34,127 bases of DNA, from the NCBI GenBank assembly GCA_965206365.1, contig CBDBJL010000029.1:1-34127 (forward strand), written 5' to 3'. Both the position numbers and the translations under genes were made by a program. Within the stretch, counting starts at the first letter, position 1, and each line of letters begins with the position of its first letter. The DNA is from CBDBJL01 sp965206365 (GTDB lineage: Bacteria; Pseudomonadota; Alphaproteobacteria; JABAAW01; JAHZMA01). Below the pieces are notes generated by a model that saw only the letters and a list, made by a program, of their open reading frames with translations, searched no databases and was not told the DNA's origin. This document shows positions 16,485-23,523 of the stretch, piece after piece.

Positions 16485-16670
16485 TCGCGGGGGGGCGCAA
16501 GATGCACCATATCCTCGCAAAACGGCCCCCCCCCTTTAAAAGATATATGCGGAGGTTATTAAGGGGGTATCGCAAGGGATTGAGCTTGCCTTCAATCCCG
16601 AGAAGCGCAATATTTTCCCTCGCAAAGCGGGCGCACCCCCCTTAAGATATAATGGGCGGGGATATTTGTG
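16485..16670. repeat. GC-rich palindromic element
   Basis: A block visibly richer in G+C than its flanks, with homopolymer runs of 7 G (16489-16495) and 9 C (16526-16534). Three nested pairings are seen: G7 with the C9 run; TTAAGGGGG (16559-16567) with CCCCCTTAA (16637-16645), 9 bp perfect; and inside the latter GGGATTGA (16576-16583) with TCAATCCC (16592-16599), an 8-bp hairpin. The left and right halves also resemble each other: TCGCAAAACGG-C run-TTTAAAAGATAT from 16515 and TCGCAAAGCGG-GCGCA-C run-TTAAGATAT from 16620. No ORF fits. It behaves like a miniature palindromic repeat or a structured RNA; its identity is unknown. Confidence 0.6.
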
Positions 16671-17019
16671 GTTAGCTTACGTTTGGGGTTTGCTCAAATT
16701 GCGCGCTAAAAAATGATTACGATTAATTTTATGGCTTTTAGGAACATAAATATATTTGCCACTTAACCGCTGCAGAATTTAGATTGCATCATCTAGCCTT
16801 AAATTATCTACCAATTGGTAAAAACCTCACTCACCTACAAGCCGATCATTTGCCAATAATGTATAGAAAAAACGCATATCTTGATTCTAGCAAAATGGTA
16901 TGGTAATTGCCAAATAGCGCAATAAAAATGAGTTTTTATGGCATCGATGATAATTCTTTCTTAAATAATCGTATTATCCATAGAGAAGATATTTTTATTC
17001 TATTAACAATACAAAAGAA
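16671..17019. other. Non-coding stretch before the hairpin
   Basis: No gene is supported. A 12-bp perfect palindrome TACCAATTGGTA at 16809-16820 is the only marked element. Confidence 0.4.
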
Positions 17020-17064
17020 GAACAATAAAAGCTGGGCGTGTAATACATTCAGCTTTTATTGTTC
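17020..17064. repeat. Long inverted repeat, 15-bp arms
   Basis: GAACAATAAAAGCTG (17020-17034) pairs perfectly with CAGCTTTTATTGTTC (17050-17064) around a 15-base loop. It is not followed by a clear T-run on either strand, and no gene ends nearby. It may be an element end, a bidirectional terminator of lost genes, or a structured RNA. It lies just outside the repeats that flank the restriction-modification genes. Confidence 0.6.
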
Positions 17065-17071
17065 AGACTTA

Positions 17072-17228
17072 ACCATTCGTTCAAGATTTGTTCATGAAGT
17101 ATTAAATAGTGATTTCACATGCCACTAAGATATAGATTTTAAGAAGGTAAGGGCTAAATATTAATTTTTTTAAACAAAAAAAACTCAAACCATGTTTCGA
17201 ATGAGAGCAAACCATATTTCGCGCTACA
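17072..17228 (+). repeat. Left copy of diverged repeats flanking the R-M genes
   Basis: Bases 17072-17116 encode T-I-R-S-R-FVHEVLNSDF, matching T-M-W-R-A-T-YIHEVFSSDF at 18965-19012. Bases 17208-17228 (CAAACCATATTTCGCGCTACA) match 18962-18982 at 18 of 21 positions, and a third partial copy of CAAACCATGTTTCG starts at 17186. The copies bracket the EcoRV-like genes about 1.8 kb apart. I do not know the source gene of the peptide. Confidence 0.5.
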
Positions 17229-17439
17229 CTGCTACAATTGATATGTTTGTAAATACGCGCACGCATTCAGAGTGGCCTGGCAGTATTAATGAATTTCGAA
17301 CTTGTTTTGATGAAGTTAAGGGGTGTTGGATAGGTGGGTTTTGGTTGTGGGCGGAGTGAGAAAAAGGGAGTGGTTTTTTAAATTTGTTGATGGTAAAATT
17401 AAACTGTTAAAAATATAAAATTTAAGAACTAGGTATCAA

Positions 17440-17901
17440 GTGAGTGAAAAACAAAAATTTAATCTTCTGTTAAAAGAATTCGTTTCTGATCTACAGGGCT
17501 ACATTAGTGATCGCAAGGGTCAGTGGAATATTAAAGGCTTTATTGATATATTTCAAAATATTTACACTATATCTTCCGACACAAAGATAGTTTCAAAAGT
17601 TCTTGAAATTCATCTCTTCCCCCAGATTATGAGCTTTGCTGAGAAAAATGGTTATAAATTAGTTTTGGCGGGGCATCAAAATTATTATCCTGATATATCT
17701 TTTGTTAAGGCTAATGACGAAAGTATAAAATTTGCTGTAGATTTTAAGACTACTTATCGAAATCCAGATAAATCCCATTTATGTAATGGATTTACATTGG
17801 GCTCTCATGGAAAGTATTTTGAGGATAGAAAAAGTACAAAGAGTATCCAGTTTCCTTACGGTTCTTACTCGGGGCATTTTTGTGCTGGTTCCGTGGATTA
17901 A
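17440..17901 (+). pseudogene. EcoRV-family restriction endonuclease, C-terminally truncated
   Basis: The 153-residue frame (GTG start) aligns from memory with R.EcoRV (about 245 residues). SSDTKIVSKVLEIHLFPQI matches its GSDTKV block, FAEKNGYKL its AEKHGY, and QNYYPDISF plus KFAVDFKTTYRNP match the QNHYPDF and IAIDIKTTYTN blocks. The PD-(D/E)xK catalytic residues (Asp in YPD, then Asp and Lys in VDFK) are therefore intact. GFTLGSHGKYFED and SIQFPYGSYSGHF follow the same order, but the similarity ends at about residue 147 and a stop follows after CAGSVD. About 95 C-terminal residues, including DNA-contact parts in EcoRV, are missing. The reading passes straight into the methyltransferase in another frame, so a deletion has probably fused the two genes. 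It is unlikely to cut DNA. Confidence 0.82.
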
Positions 17902-18688
17902 AACAATTGTGCCTGATGGGTTTGATGGGACTTGGATTGAGCCTTTTATGGGAACTGGCGTGGTGGCATTTAATATTGTCCCTAGAAATGCAATACTTTG
18001 CGATACGAATCCTCACCTTGTTAATTTCTATCAATCTCTAGATAGAGGAGAGGTAAATGCCGATGTTGTAAAAAAGTTTTTAATAAGAGAGGGTGGAATG
18101 TTGTTGGAAGAGGGAGAGTCTCATTATTACAAAATCAGGGAAAGATTTAATAAGGATCATGACCCGCTAGATTTTCTATTTCTAAATAGAGCTGGTTTTA
18201 ACGGAATGGTTAGGTTTAATAGAAAGGGAGGGTTTAATATACCATTTTGTAAAAAGCCTCAGAGATTTGCTCAAGCTTATGTTACAAAAATTGTTAATCA
18301 AGTAATCCATATATCTCAGCTGTTAAAAGAAAAAAGTTTTATTTTTAAATGTCAATCGTTTAAAAAGACTGTTGATGAAAATAACTCTGAAGATATTTTG
18401 TACTGTGACCCTCCTTATATTGATAGAAATGTTGACTATTATAATGGGTGGAGTGGTGATGATGAAGAAAAGCTTTTCAATATCCTATCAGGAGTTGATG
18501 GAAAGTTTATACTATCTACCTGGCATCATAACGATTACAGAGAGAATGAATATGTTAAATTTTTATGGTGTAAGTTTAATATTTTAACGCGGGAGCATTT
18601 TTACCACGTTGGTGGTAAAGAGAAAAACAGAGGACCTATAATTGAAGCTATAATAACAAATTATGTCGCTCAGATCACTTCAAAATAG
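17882..18688 (+). CDS. EcoRV-type adenine-N6 DNA methyltransferase, N-terminus trimmed
   Basis: A D12-class (Dam-like) methyltransferase, recognisably M.EcoRV-like, expected to methylate adenine in or near GATATC. Motif I is EPFMGTGVVAFN, the catalytic motif IV is YCDPPYIDRNVDYYNGW, and NRAGFNGMVRFNRKGGFN and LSTWHHNDYRENEY match the EcoRV enzyme in order. Similarity begins at LVPWIKTIVP. The preceding 15 or so residues, which in M.EcoRV hold the motif X lysine that helps bind SAM, are absent: the frame upstream of LVPW is restriction-gene sequence read in a different frame. I place the start at GTG 17882, which overlaps the endonuclease stop by 20 bp; ATG 17786 is in frame but inside the endonuclease gene. 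About 268 residues against 298 for M.EcoRV. It could be weakly active or dead. Codon use is more AT-rich than in neighbouring housekeeping genes, which fits acquisition. Confidence 0.85.
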   Translation: MLVPWIKTIVPDGFDGTWIEPFMGTGVVAFNIVPRNAILCDTNPHLVNFYQSLDRGEVNADVVKKFLIREGGMLLEEGESHYYKIRERFNKDHDPLDFLFLNRAGFNGMVRFNRKGGFNIPFCKKPQRFAQAYVTKIVNQVIHISQLLKEKSFIFKCQSFKKTVDENNSEDILYCDPPYIDRNVDYYNGWSGDDEEKLFNILSGVDGKFILSTWHHNDYRENEYVKFLWCKFNILTREHFYHVGGKEKNRGPIIEAIITNYVAQITSK

Positions 18689-18825
18689 ATAAATCCAAAC
18701 TTCAAGAGCTCGGCGTGTTTGACTCAATACTCAACACCTAATCAAAACTCTTCATCGAGCCGAACCTTCTACAATATAGTTCATCAGAAATAATAGAATC
18801 ACAAAAACACCCGCGCACATATTAA
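18670..18825 (+). pseudogene. Stop-interrupted N-terminal fragment of an unknown gene
   Basis: In the frame two bases off the methyltransferase, the sequence reads KIDKSKLQELGVFDSILNT, a TAA at 18739, then SKLFIEPNLLQYSSSEIIES and a second TAA at 18823. Ignoring the first stop, this resembles the N-terminus of large hypothetical proteins I have seen near restriction and phage-defence genes (pattern LGVFDxxLNxDxKLFIDPxLL). Only about 45 residues remain and the rest is gone. It indicates that the R-M module was once part of a bigger accessory cluster. Confidence 0.5.
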
Positions 18826-18961
18826 ATATATTTCGTTTTTTAAGTTGTTCAAGAGTTAGATATTTTTTCTTTGCCACTTTCATGCTTTAATGCAGGCGAT
18901 GATTTTATGGAAACGGTGTCAAAATCAACAAAAAACTGAAAAACCATCTGTCTTGGAGTAT

Positions 18962-19012
18962 CAAACCATGTGGCGCGCTACATACATACATGAAGTGTTT
19001 TCATCGGATTTT
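18962..19012 (+). repeat. Right copy of diverged repeats flanking the R-M genes
   Basis: Partner of the left copy at 17072-17228: CAAACCATGTGGCGCGCTACA followed at once by the segment encoding YIHEVFSSDF. In the right copy the two parts are contiguous, while on the left they are separated and in reverse order, as if the insertion split a tandem pair. Confidence 0.45.
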
Positions 19013-19025
19013 ATCGGAAAGAATA

Positions 19026-19115
19026 TGGCGGATGGGGTGGGATTTGAACCCACGGAGGGCGCGAACCCTCGCTGGTTTTCAAGACCAGTGCTTTCAACCA
19101 CTCAGCCACCCATCC
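19026..19115 (-). tRNA. tRNA-Ser (UGA anticodon), CCA encoded
   Basis: On the minus strand the acceptor GGATGGG (from 19115) pairs with CCCATCC, followed by discriminator G and an encoded CCA (19028-19026). The D arm is GCTGAGTGGTTGAAAGC, the anticodon stem CTGGT/ACCAG encloses loop CTTGAAA with anticodon TGA, and a long variable arm GAGGGTTCGCGCCCTC (class II, as serine requires) precedes the T arm GTGGGTTCAAATCCCAC. Total 90 bases. Its 3' end faces the accessory region at 17.0-19.0 kb, the orientation expected if that region had integrated at the tRNA. Confidence 0.96.
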
Positions 19116-19736
19116 ATAAAAAGCATTTATGCTTAAGGCTCATTTCTTGATAATAAATAAGATATTTAAACCCTGTTATGCAAGCATAATCTATCAACTC
19201 TGCACAATTTTAGCGATTATTGCTTGCAACTGTAAGAATAGTAAAAAATAGGAAAGTTTCAGTAAAGGATAGAAAAACCTTATCGCCTCTACGAAAAAGA
19301 TAATATTTTAACTGATATTCCAAGGATTTTTTATAGAATCGAGGCATCATTCAGTTCAAACATTGCATTATTTTTGAGTATTATCATCACGAAAACAATC
19401 CTATTTCTCAGTAATTTCAAATTTATGAATAGTTTGCCGGGTAATGAACAGTTTAACGAACAGTTGCTCATTGGCATTTTTTCTGTAACTGCCAAAGCAA
19501 AATTTATATTTCAGTGAGGAAATTTGCTTGAAGGGTATTTTTATCTCAAAATTTATAACACTTAAAATTAACTTAACCCCCAGATATTCGCTCTTTTTCA
19601 AGAATTGCAATCATCATAAATTCATGAAAAGGCACAAAAAATTTTCGCTTTTTGGGGAATAATTTTTTCAACGGAGGTAACAATCATCATCATATGTAAA
19701 ATATCTCTTGATTTTTATCAAAAAATACGGCAAATC
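19116..19736. other. Intergenic region between tRNA-Ser and the fused diaphorase gene
   Basis: No gene is supported. Two related short palindromes occur, AAGCAT-TT-ATGCTT near 19128 and TTATGC-AA-GCATAA at 19176-19189, in the part that should contain the tRNA promoter. The right part must hold the promoter for the gene at 19737, but I see no clear hexamers. Confidence 0.4.
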
Positions 19737-21482
19737 ATGATTATGAATGAACAAGTAAAAAAATTTCGTCATCCGGGTTCTGGGCGACGTAAGCCGTTGA
19801 TCGCTCCGAAAGGACGGCAAGTTGAAGATGCGGCACTGCAAGCGATACAAACTTTGCTTGCGGGGCGGATTGATCTGTCAAATAGCGATAATCATCGTTA
19901 TGGTGGATTAAGGCGCGACCATCTTATTGAATATTTGCATCTTATTCAAGATCAATATGGGCATTTAAGCTCTCAAAATATGGCAGCCTTGGCGCATATT
20001 ATGAAATTATCCATGGCGGAGATCTACGAAGTTGCAAGTTTTTACGCACATTTTGATATTGTATTAGAAAATGATCTTGCCCCACCGAAGATAACGATTC
20101 GAGTTTGTGATTCACTTTCTTGTATGATGCAAGGTGGTGCGGAATTATATGCAACTCTTGCCGAAGATGCGGATGCGAATATTCGTATTTTGCGTGCCCC
20201 TTGTATGGGACGTTGTCATCTAGCCCCTGTTGCTGAGGTTGGGCATTTTCATGTTGGTAAGGCGAGCTCTGAAAATATTATGGCGCATGTTCAAGCCAAT
20301 AAAACTCATGCACAGATGCCTAAAAACGCGATTGATTTTGCGCAGTATCGCAAAATGGGTGGTTATGATTTACTGACAGAATGTATGCTGGGCAAACATC
20401 AGCCGGATGATTTAATTGCTGAAATGTCGAAATCAGGTTTACGAGGCCTCGGTGGGGCTGGTTTCCCTACGGGAAAAAAATGGGGCCTTGTGCGCGCTGA
20501 ACCAGCACCGCGAATTATGGCAGTTAATGGTGATGAGGGTGAGCCCGGTACGTTCAAAGATCATCATTATTTAGTCCAAGACCCGCATCGTTTCTTAGAA
20601 GGGATGTTGATCGCGGCTTGGGTTGTAGAAGCGAAGGAAGTTTATATTTATTTGCGTGATGAATATCCAGATGTTCGGTTACTATTATTGCGTGAAATTG
20701 CATCTTTGGAAGCATCGGGAATCAGTGCTGGTATCAAAATTGAGCTTCGTCGGGGTGCGGGGGCCTATATTTGCGGTGAGGAATCTGCGATGATTGAATC
20801 CATCGAAGGTAAGCGTGGTTTACCTCGGCATCGTCCGCCTTTTGCCGCTCAGATTGGATTGTTTGGATTGCCTACTTTGATCCATAATGTGGAAACTTTG
20901 TATTGGGTGCGGGATATTCTCCAAAAAGGGGCATCTAGTTTTTCAGCTCAAGGACTTAATGGACGTACTGGAATGCGTAGTTTCTCGGTATCAGGGCAGG
21001 TAAAATATCCTGGAGTGAAATTTGCGCCAGCAGGCATTACCATGAAACAGTTAATTGCTGATTATTGTGGTGGGATGAAAGATGGGCATGAATTTATCGC
21101 TTATTTACCAGGAGGCGCTTCGGGAGGTATTTTACCCGCACGTCTAAGCGATACTCCGCTTGATTTTGATACTCTGCAAACCCATGGTTGTTTCATTGGT
21201 TCAGCGGCGGTGATTGTTCTTTCTGATCAGGATGATCTACGTGCAGCGGTACGGAATTTAATGTTATTTTTTGAAGATGAATCTTGTGGGCAATGTACGC
21301 CTTGCCGTAATGGAACCGAAAAAATGGTTACATTGCTAAAGTCAGAAATATGGGATACTGATTTAATGCAAGAATTGGCAATTGTGATGATGGATGCTTC
21401 TATATGTGGGCTTGGGCAAGCCGCACCGAATCCTTTGCTTACCTATTTGAAATTTTTTGAACAAAAAAATAACCATTCTTGA
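19737..21482 (+). CDS. Fused NuoE/NuoF-type flavoprotein subunit (NAD-formate dehydrogenase FdsG-FdsB-like)
   Basis: A 581-residue fusion of two electron-transfer subunits. Residues about 30-185 are NuoE/FdsG-like with the four [2Fe-2S] Cys 124, 129 (CDSLSC) and 156, 160 (CMGRC). Residues about 205-580 are NuoF/FdsB-like, with the FMN/NAD glycine motif GLRGLGGAGFPTGKKW (235-250), NGDEGEPGTFKD (264-275), GAGAYICGEESAM, and the [4Fe-4S] set CGQCTPC plus a later Cys in SICGLGQ. Such diaphorase modules pass electrons between NAD(H) and a partner, classically the molybdenum formate dehydrogenase FdsA or a hydrogenase. No partner subunit is present in the window. ATG 19737 is used; ATG 19743 is an alternative, and neither has a strong ribosome-binding site. 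The stop overlaps the next gene in TGATG. Confidence 0.88.
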   Translation: MIMNEQVKKFRHPGSGRRKPLIAPKGRQVEDAALQAIQTLLAGRIDLSNSDNHRYGGLRRDHLIEYLHLIQDQYGHLSSQNMAALAHIMKLSMAEIYEVASFYAHFDIVLENDLAPPKITIRVCDSLSCMMQGGAELYATLAEDADANIRILRAPCMGRCHLAPVAEVGHFHVGKASSENIMAHVQANKTHAQMPKNAIDFAQYRKMGGYDLLTECMLGKHQPDDLIAEMSKSGLRGLGGAGFPTGKKWGLVRAEPAPRIMAVNGDEGEPGTFKDHHYLVQDPHRFLEGMLIAAWVVEAKEVYIYLRDEYPDVRLLLLREIASLEASGISAGIKIELRRGAGAYICGEESAMIESIEGKRGLPRHRPPFAAQIGLFGLPTLIHNVETLYWVRDILQKGASSFSAQGLNGRTGMRSFSVSGQVKYPGVKFAPAGITMKQLIADYCGGMKDGHEFIAYLPGGASGGILPARLSDTPLDFDTLQTHGCFIGSAAVIVLSDQDDLRAAVRNLMLFFEDESCGQCTPCRNGTEKMVTLLKSEIWDTDLMQELAIVMMDASICGLGQAAPNPLLTYLKFFEQKNNHS

Positions 21483-21961
21483 TGTTCAACGATATTAGCA
21501 AGCCATTATTATTATTAGAGCGTGAAATTATTGCGGAGTGGATTGATTATAACGGGCATATGAATGTAAGCCGTTATTTAGAATTGTTTAGCCTTGCTTC
21601 CAATGTTTTTGTTAGCGAGCTGGGTGCTGACCAGGGTTATGTGGCTTCAGGTTATAGTTTTTATACGGTTGAGACCCATATGCTTCATTACACTGAAGGC
21701 AAATTAGGGCAAGGTTTAGCCGTAACCATGCAGTTGCTTGCCTATGATGAAAAACGGGTTCATGTATTTTTTTGGGTTCATTCACAACAAGATAACCGCT
21801 TACTGGCAACCGGAGAACAGCTTTTTGTGCATGTGGATATGAAACAAGGGCGTGCTTGTGTTATCATGCCAGAAATTTTGATGAAATTGAAGCAGATTCT
21901 TGAAACACATAGTAAGCTAGAGTGCCCGAAAGAAGTTGGGCGTGTGATTGGCAAAAAGTGA
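21482..21961 (+). CDS. 4HBT-fold thioesterase, betainyl-CoA thioesterase-like
   Basis: A 159-residue hotdog-fold thioesterase with the active-site Asp in EWIDYNGHMNVSRYLELF, followed by YSFYTVETHMLHYTEGKLG, DEKRVHVFFW and LLATGEQLFVHVD. This pattern resembles the betainyl-CoA thioesterases of L-carnitine degradation (often fused to carnitine dehydrogenase); the substrate is inferred, not shown. ATG 21482 shares one base with the previous stop (TGATG) and has no Shine-Dalgarno of its own, so translation should depend on the upstream gene. Why a thioesterase is coupled to a diaphorase subunit is unclear. Confidence 0.8.
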   Translation: MFNDISKPLLLLEREIIAEWIDYNGHMNVSRYLELFSLASNVFVSELGADQGYVASGYSFYTVETHMLHYTEGKLGQGLAVTMQLLAYDEKRVHVFFWVHSQQDNRLLATGEQLFVHVDMKQGRACVIMPEILMKLKQILETHSKLECPKEVGRVIGKK

Positions 21962-22050
21962 AATTGATATTGGTTTTATTGTCATCTTTGTCAATTCTTA
22001 TCTCTTAAGTTTTGCTTCCAAGTTTCATTTTAAGGCTTAGGTTCAGTTTT

Positions 22051-23286
22051 CTAGGGTTCGATTTTCTGGGCATATATTTTTTCTACGGTGCGCAATGTGT
22101 CGTTGATGTTTTTCTTCCCCAAAAGGAAATTGGCAATTTCATTTCCTAAGATTTGATGGAATAACAACATTTGTGATGATGCGGGATAATGCGCTACATT
22201 TGCTTCTATATTGGCCAGAGCTCCTTGGGTTAATGCATTTTCGCGGTAGCCATCAATTAACCAAATTGCAGTTTTATTGTTGTCTTTTGCTGTAACCATG
22301 CCAACATCAATGCCTTCCAGCGCAATTCGGAATGCCATCTCAGCCTCTTTTTCTGGTATTGTGGCGGGGATCATAAATCCGTCCCACCATAATGTGCTTG
22401 CCGGGGCCTGGTTTTTTTTGGCACTGGGTGATGCCGCCATCGCAACTTTACCCATCACTTCCGACATTTCCGCATCATCGGTTGCCTCAGCATAAGAGGC
22501 CCATAAATGCGCGACCGCAATTTTCCCTTGTTGTAAATTACGGAGTAGAGTTTGACTATCTGTGGATAAGTAATTTTTATCGGCAAAGTTACTATTGCCT
22601 TTTAGGAGTGATAAAGTTGCAGAACCAATTTTATGATCAAGTTTCAAATGTTGGTTTTGATCCCATAGCTTACCACCTAAGCTTAAATAAATATTGATAA
22701 ATTCTAGACCTAAATTCCACCCTATTTTGTAAGCCACCCCTAGGGGATATTCCATAGGGGTATTTTTTTTAATTTTTTTCAAGGCTTGGGATAAATCCTG
22801 ATAATTTTTAGGCACGGCAAGATCAAGTTTGGTAAAAATATCGCGACGATACATTAAATGTTGCGTATTAGCGGTGACGGCAATGGCAACAATTTTCCCT
22901 TGATATTTGATGAGCTGGCTGGGTTTTAAAGCTTGCCCATACTGCGCCACCCAATCATCTAAGGGGTGCAGCTGATTATTTGTAAGATATGGAACGATGG
23001 CAAGAGTGTCGGTAACAAGCAGGTGGTAGTTTTCGGTTAGCGACATTTCGTTTTTCTGTAATTTGCCACTATCATATTCTACTTGCAACGCGCCACATTC
23101 CTGCATAGCAAGCCCAACGGCTTGCCAGGCATGCGAGGCGGGAAGCAAGGCTTTTAGAGTGATTGTGTTGACAAAGCTACAATTTGCCCAAGCTGACTGC
23201 CCGAAAATAGCCACTAGCAGAATGCTAGTAAGCATTATTATTTTAGCAATGATTGCCATGTTATGGGGCATGTTATTGCGAAACAT
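22051..23286 (-). CDS. Periplasmic solute-binding protein, ABC sugar-type family 1
   Basis: A 411-residue protein with an N-terminal signal sequence (hydrophobic MAIIAKIIMLTSILLVAIFG, predicted cut after SAWA at about residue 34) and a family-1 binding-protein body: YLTNNQLHPLDDWVA, IAVTANTQHLMYRRDIF, YPLGVAYKIGWNLGLEFINI, APASTLWWDGFMIP and IALEGIDVGMV. It would capture a carbohydrate or similar ligand in the periplasm. AGGAGACATAA precedes ATG 23286, a strong start. No permease or ATPase genes adjoin it, so it is an orphan that may serve a transporter encoded elsewhere. It converges with the thioesterase gene. Confidence 0.85.
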   Translation of the reverse strand: MFRNNMPHNMAIIAKIIMLTSILLVAIFGQSAWANCSFVNTITLKALLPASHAWQAVGLAMQECGALQVEYDSGKLQKNEMSLTENYHLLVTDTLAIVPYLTNNQLHPLDDWVAQYGQALKPSQLIKYQGKIVAIAVTANTQHLMYRRDIFTKLDLAVPKNYQDLSQALKKIKKNTPMEYPLGVAYKIGWNLGLEFINIYLSLGGKLWDQNQHLKLDHKIGSATLSLLKGNSNFADKNYLSTDSQTLLRNLQQGKIAVAHLWASYAEATDDAEMSEVMGKVAMAASPSAKKNQAPASTLWWDGFMIPATIPEKEAEMAFRIALEGIDVGMVTAKDNNKTAIWLIDGYRENALTQGALANIEANVAHYPASSQMLLFHQILGNEIANFLLGKKNINDTLRTVEKIYAQKIEP

Positions 23287-23411
23287 TTATGTCTCCTGAA
23301 ATTGTGAAATATGCAATGCCGATATTATAGCATTTTATGCCATAAAATAACAAATTTTATGGCAAAGGATGTTGCCCGAGGTTTACGGGTACAGAATGAT
23401 AAAATCAATAT

Positions 23412-23447
23412 AAAAAACAAGCGCGGAATAAAATATATTTCGCGCTT
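23412..23447 (-). terminator. Rho-independent terminator of the amine oxidase transcript
   Basis: On the minus strand AAGCGCGAAATA, a 5-base loop and TATTCCGCGCTT form a 12-bp stem (one G-T pair), followed at once by GTTTTTT. It lies about 77 bp beyond the amine oxidase stop at 23524 and separates it from the solute-binding protein gene. Confidence 0.8.
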
Positions 23448-23523
23448 GCAGGGAATTTTTTCCAATAATTGCTTATTATGGAATTATTTATTATTGCTAA
23501 AAATGATCACTTCTTCGGTAATT

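Noticed and set aside
16907..17128. 73-residue plus-strand ORF across the 15-bp-arm hairpin
   Set aside because: It runs through the hairpin and lacks a ribosome-binding site; only its last residues resemble the right-hand repeat, which is reported as a repeat.
17328..17343. GGATAGGTGGGTTTTG, similar to the tRNA-Ser 3' end (GGATGGGGTGGGATTTG), as a left attachment site
   Set aside because: About 14 of 17 positions with a gap, and no integrase gene; too weak to call.
17201..17359. 52-codon plus-strand ORF between the left repeats and the endonuclease gene
   Set aside because: No ribosome-binding site and no recognised family; it runs through the repeat copies, so it is more likely a relic or chance frame.
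18890..19150. 86-residue plus-strand ORF containing GVGFEPTEGANPRWFSRPVLS
   Set aside because: Its second half is the complement of tRNA-Ser; this translation is a well-known artefact over tRNA genes.
19401..19610. 69-residue minus-strand ORF in the gap before the diaphorase gene
   Set aside because: No ribosome-binding site, no recognised motif, and composition like the surrounding non-coding DNA.
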